Source: Arion vulgaris (taxonomy: Eukaryota > Mollusca > Gastropoda > Stylommatophora > Arionidae). Taken from it: a DNA stretch of 64,000 bases. A model generated the notes under the pieces. That model saw nothing but the letters and a program-made list of their open reading frames with translations. It was not told the DNA's origin and ran no database searches. This document shows positions 62,210 through 64,000 of this stretch, piece by piece (within the stretch, counting starts at the first letter, position 1; each line of letters begins with the position of its first letter). The stretch lies in the NCBI GenBank assembly GCA_020796225.1, contig CM036756.1, forward strand, positions 43,333,398 to 43,397,397. Direction: 5' to 3'. A program made the translations under genes and the position numbers.

Positions 62210-63105
62210 ATAAAAATAGACTTTTCATAGAAATAGATCTGAGCTGACTGTCTTCACTCAGCTTGGAAGTTTTTCCCATCAAAGATAGACTCTTCAGCTA
62301 GCCAAATCAAGTTGTGTTTTTATTTGCCGTGGAGATAAGTTAGGATTGGAACTATAGGTACGTTTGTGTAGAGAAGAATGTATATGGGAAAACTGTTTAG
62401 AGAAAACCTAAGTTAGAGGCATTTCTTTCTTTACATGTTAAATGTTCTGTTTCTATGTTTTTTTTACTAAATGTATTCTTTGGAGAAAAATTTTAATAAA
62501 CATATTTAAATTGATGCAGACTTGGATAAGACAAGGAGAGAGTGTAGATATGAATGATCAGATTCATATGTATGAAAGTTTATATAATATTAGTGGACCA
62601 GGACAGATCCCGATCTGGTTCACCGTTCCCCAGTAAGAGGAAGAATATTCAATCTTTCCCCACCCTACAACAGATGAAACTATCTGTTTCTCCATGTTTA
62701 TCCATAACTTCTATATCGTTGTAATTCAGTGGAAAGCCACATTTTGAATAGATATGGAGCGTTCAAAGAAGAATTTAAACATTATGGTAGTTATGATTTT
62801 ATGAAATATGATCAAATCTTAAATTATAACTACTGCAGATTTTAGATTTGTTAATGAGCGTACATTTATAATTTTAGACCAGTTTGTAATGTCTCTGATT
62901 TCTGTAGAGACTAAATCATGAATTTAAATTTTATTTTGTAGAAGACAAATCATATATTTCCAAAACTGTGTCTGTTATTGGATAGGCTACTATTCATCTA
63001 CGTATGGTGTGTTCATTTGTTCACATCAGTATTTCAAAATAGGTTTCTGTTCTTTATCACAATTGCACAGATCATGTCTGTGAGCGATAGAAGAATACAT
63101 TTGGT
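62210..63105. other. Spacer and likely 3' flank of the ANL gene
   Basis: AT-rich. A possible poly(A) signal for the minus-strand gene at 63,110 is the AATAAA complement 'tttatt' at 62,930-62,935, about 175 bp beyond its stop. The scrap 'gatatggagcgttcaaagaa' at 62,752 matches the end of the RTE leader. I see no other gene. Confidence 0.5.
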
Positions 63106-63109
63106 CTGT

Positions 63110-63211
63110 TCATGGTTTGTTCTCTTTGAAACCAAATTTCTCCTCCGCCATTTTAGTCAATAGTCGCTTGTTTGTCTTGCCAGTTGACGTTTTGGGGAAG
63201 TTGTCCATAAT
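63110..63211 (-). CDS. Last exon of a probable AMP-binding (ANL) enzyme, partial gene
   Basis: After a good acceptor ('tatttattttacag') the minus strand encodes 33 residues, IMDNFPKTSTGKTNKRLLTK and MAEEKFGFKENKP, then a stop. FPKTSTGK followed by basic residues is the C-terminal A10 motif of adenylate-forming enzymes (acyl-CoA synthetases and relatives), whose Lys contacts the adenylate. The position some 20 residues before the C-terminus fits such enzymes. No upstream exon was recognised between 63,212 and 64,000, so the rest probably lies to the right of the window. Which acyl substrate it uses cannot be told. A chance ORF is unlikely given the splice site and motif, but the call rests on one short exon. 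Confidence 0.6.
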   Translation of the reverse strand: MMDNFPKTSTGKTNKRLLTKMAEEKFGFKENKP

Positions 63212-63532
63212 CTGTAAAATAAATATAATTATATAAATACTAAAAAGTGAAGTAACATAAAATATAGATTAGACTAAAACAGAGCAATTTATTGACATAT
63301 CTATGTCATGTCTTATGTTCTTCATATTACTTAACACCTCAATTGCATGATCAGTCTCCTTATGATGATTTTTTGGGTACATTCTCCATTACTGTTAATT
63401 TCGAAGATAATATAGTCAAAATGTGTAACATTCTCAATATTTTCATGATTTATTGTAATATACAGGCTGTTCTACAATATATGATGTTATACATAGTCAA
63501 AGTCCTTGGTGTAATCAATTTTTGATGTCGTT

Positions 63533-63700
63533 ATCAGTTATACGAGCACTATCATCATAGCACTCCGGACATGTCGTAGGTGTTACAATCCCCACCTCAA
63601 CAAATCCAGGAGAGTCCAGCGGCCCAACATGATGTTAATTAATCAACCTTTTTTGCACATTTGGTATGTCATTCTTTTCGGGCTGTACCAGTATCGACAA
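63533..63700. repeat. Dispersed repeat, copy 2 (of 34,568)
   Basis: 'actatcatcatagcactccg', 'ccccacctcaacaaatccag' and 'gcacatttggtatgtcattc' match 34,568-34,735 in order. Confidence 0.75.
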
Positions 63701-64000
63701 CCATATCTCTCAATCTGGTCAGCGACTGGGATTCACAACCATGAAACACTTTTGTTCGGAAAGACTCTCTCAATGTATTAAGCACATATTTTGTTGTCGT
63801 TCATAAGTTCTAAATGAGTGTAAGTTTTCACCCTTTCTCCTGTGCTAAACCATGTTTTAGCTCTTTCGACTTAAGGTTTGTGAATTTCCTGACGATTCTG
63901 AGCAGAAAGACTTACATAAGAAAACGTATTAAAAACATGTATATAAAGCAAGAAAAAAGGAACTATAGGAATGCATAATCTTCTACATCTGCTTCGGAGA
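63701..64000. other. Right-edge spacer
   Basis: I see no gene or exon in the last 300 bases. Confidence 0.4.

Overview
This is eukaryotic, intron-containing animal DNA. It is dense in tRNA-derived SINEs, non-LTR retrotransposon (LINE) remnants and tandem arrays. The mix of CR1/Jockey-like, RTE-like and RNase H-bearing LINEs would suit a mollusc or another lophotrochozoan, but that is inference from repeat style; no marker fixes the species.

Layout. (1) 1-17,850: a very large satellite of degenerate ~49-bp monomers that runs off the left edge. (2) 17,850-26,800: repeat-rich spacer with LINE fragments, SINEs, a clean 19-bp array, one unidentified 120-codon ORF (21,192-21,554) and a decayed reverse transcriptase. 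(3) 26,840-50,199, minus strand: a complete gene for the splicing factor SLU7. I assembled 14 coding exons, all with GT-AG junctions and matching phases, giving about 609 residues. A single-base deletion in the last exon breaks the frame as written. Its 13 introns hold almost every repeat family in the window, including two private minisatellites and an intact non-autonomous hAT element. (4) 50,200-57,000: spacer with LINE and SINE copies, a candidate SLU7 5' untranslated exon near 52,377, and a GC-richer repeat block. (5) 57,070-58,745: a 27-bp minisatellite with clear higher-order structure, then a decayed hAT transposase (59,155-60,118). (6) 60,465-62,210: two related satellites (76 bp and 89 bp) separated by a LINE 3' fragment and interrupted by a SINE with a perfect 13-bp target-site duplication. 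(7) 63,110-63,211, minus strand: the last exon of a probable adenylate-forming (AMP-binding) enzyme whose remainder lies outside the window or was not recognised.

The most interesting result is the apparent origin of the big satellite. Four dispersed copies of a LINE ('LINE-X' here) each carry one monomer-like segment inside the ORF2 region downstream of RNase H. The ~17.8-kb array looks like a tandem amplification of about 16 codons of a retrotransposon gene.

Repeat family names (LINE-A, LINE-D, LINE-E, LINE-X, SINE-B, SINE-C, SINE-D, repeat F, repeat G) are local labels, defined by similarity between copies inside this window.
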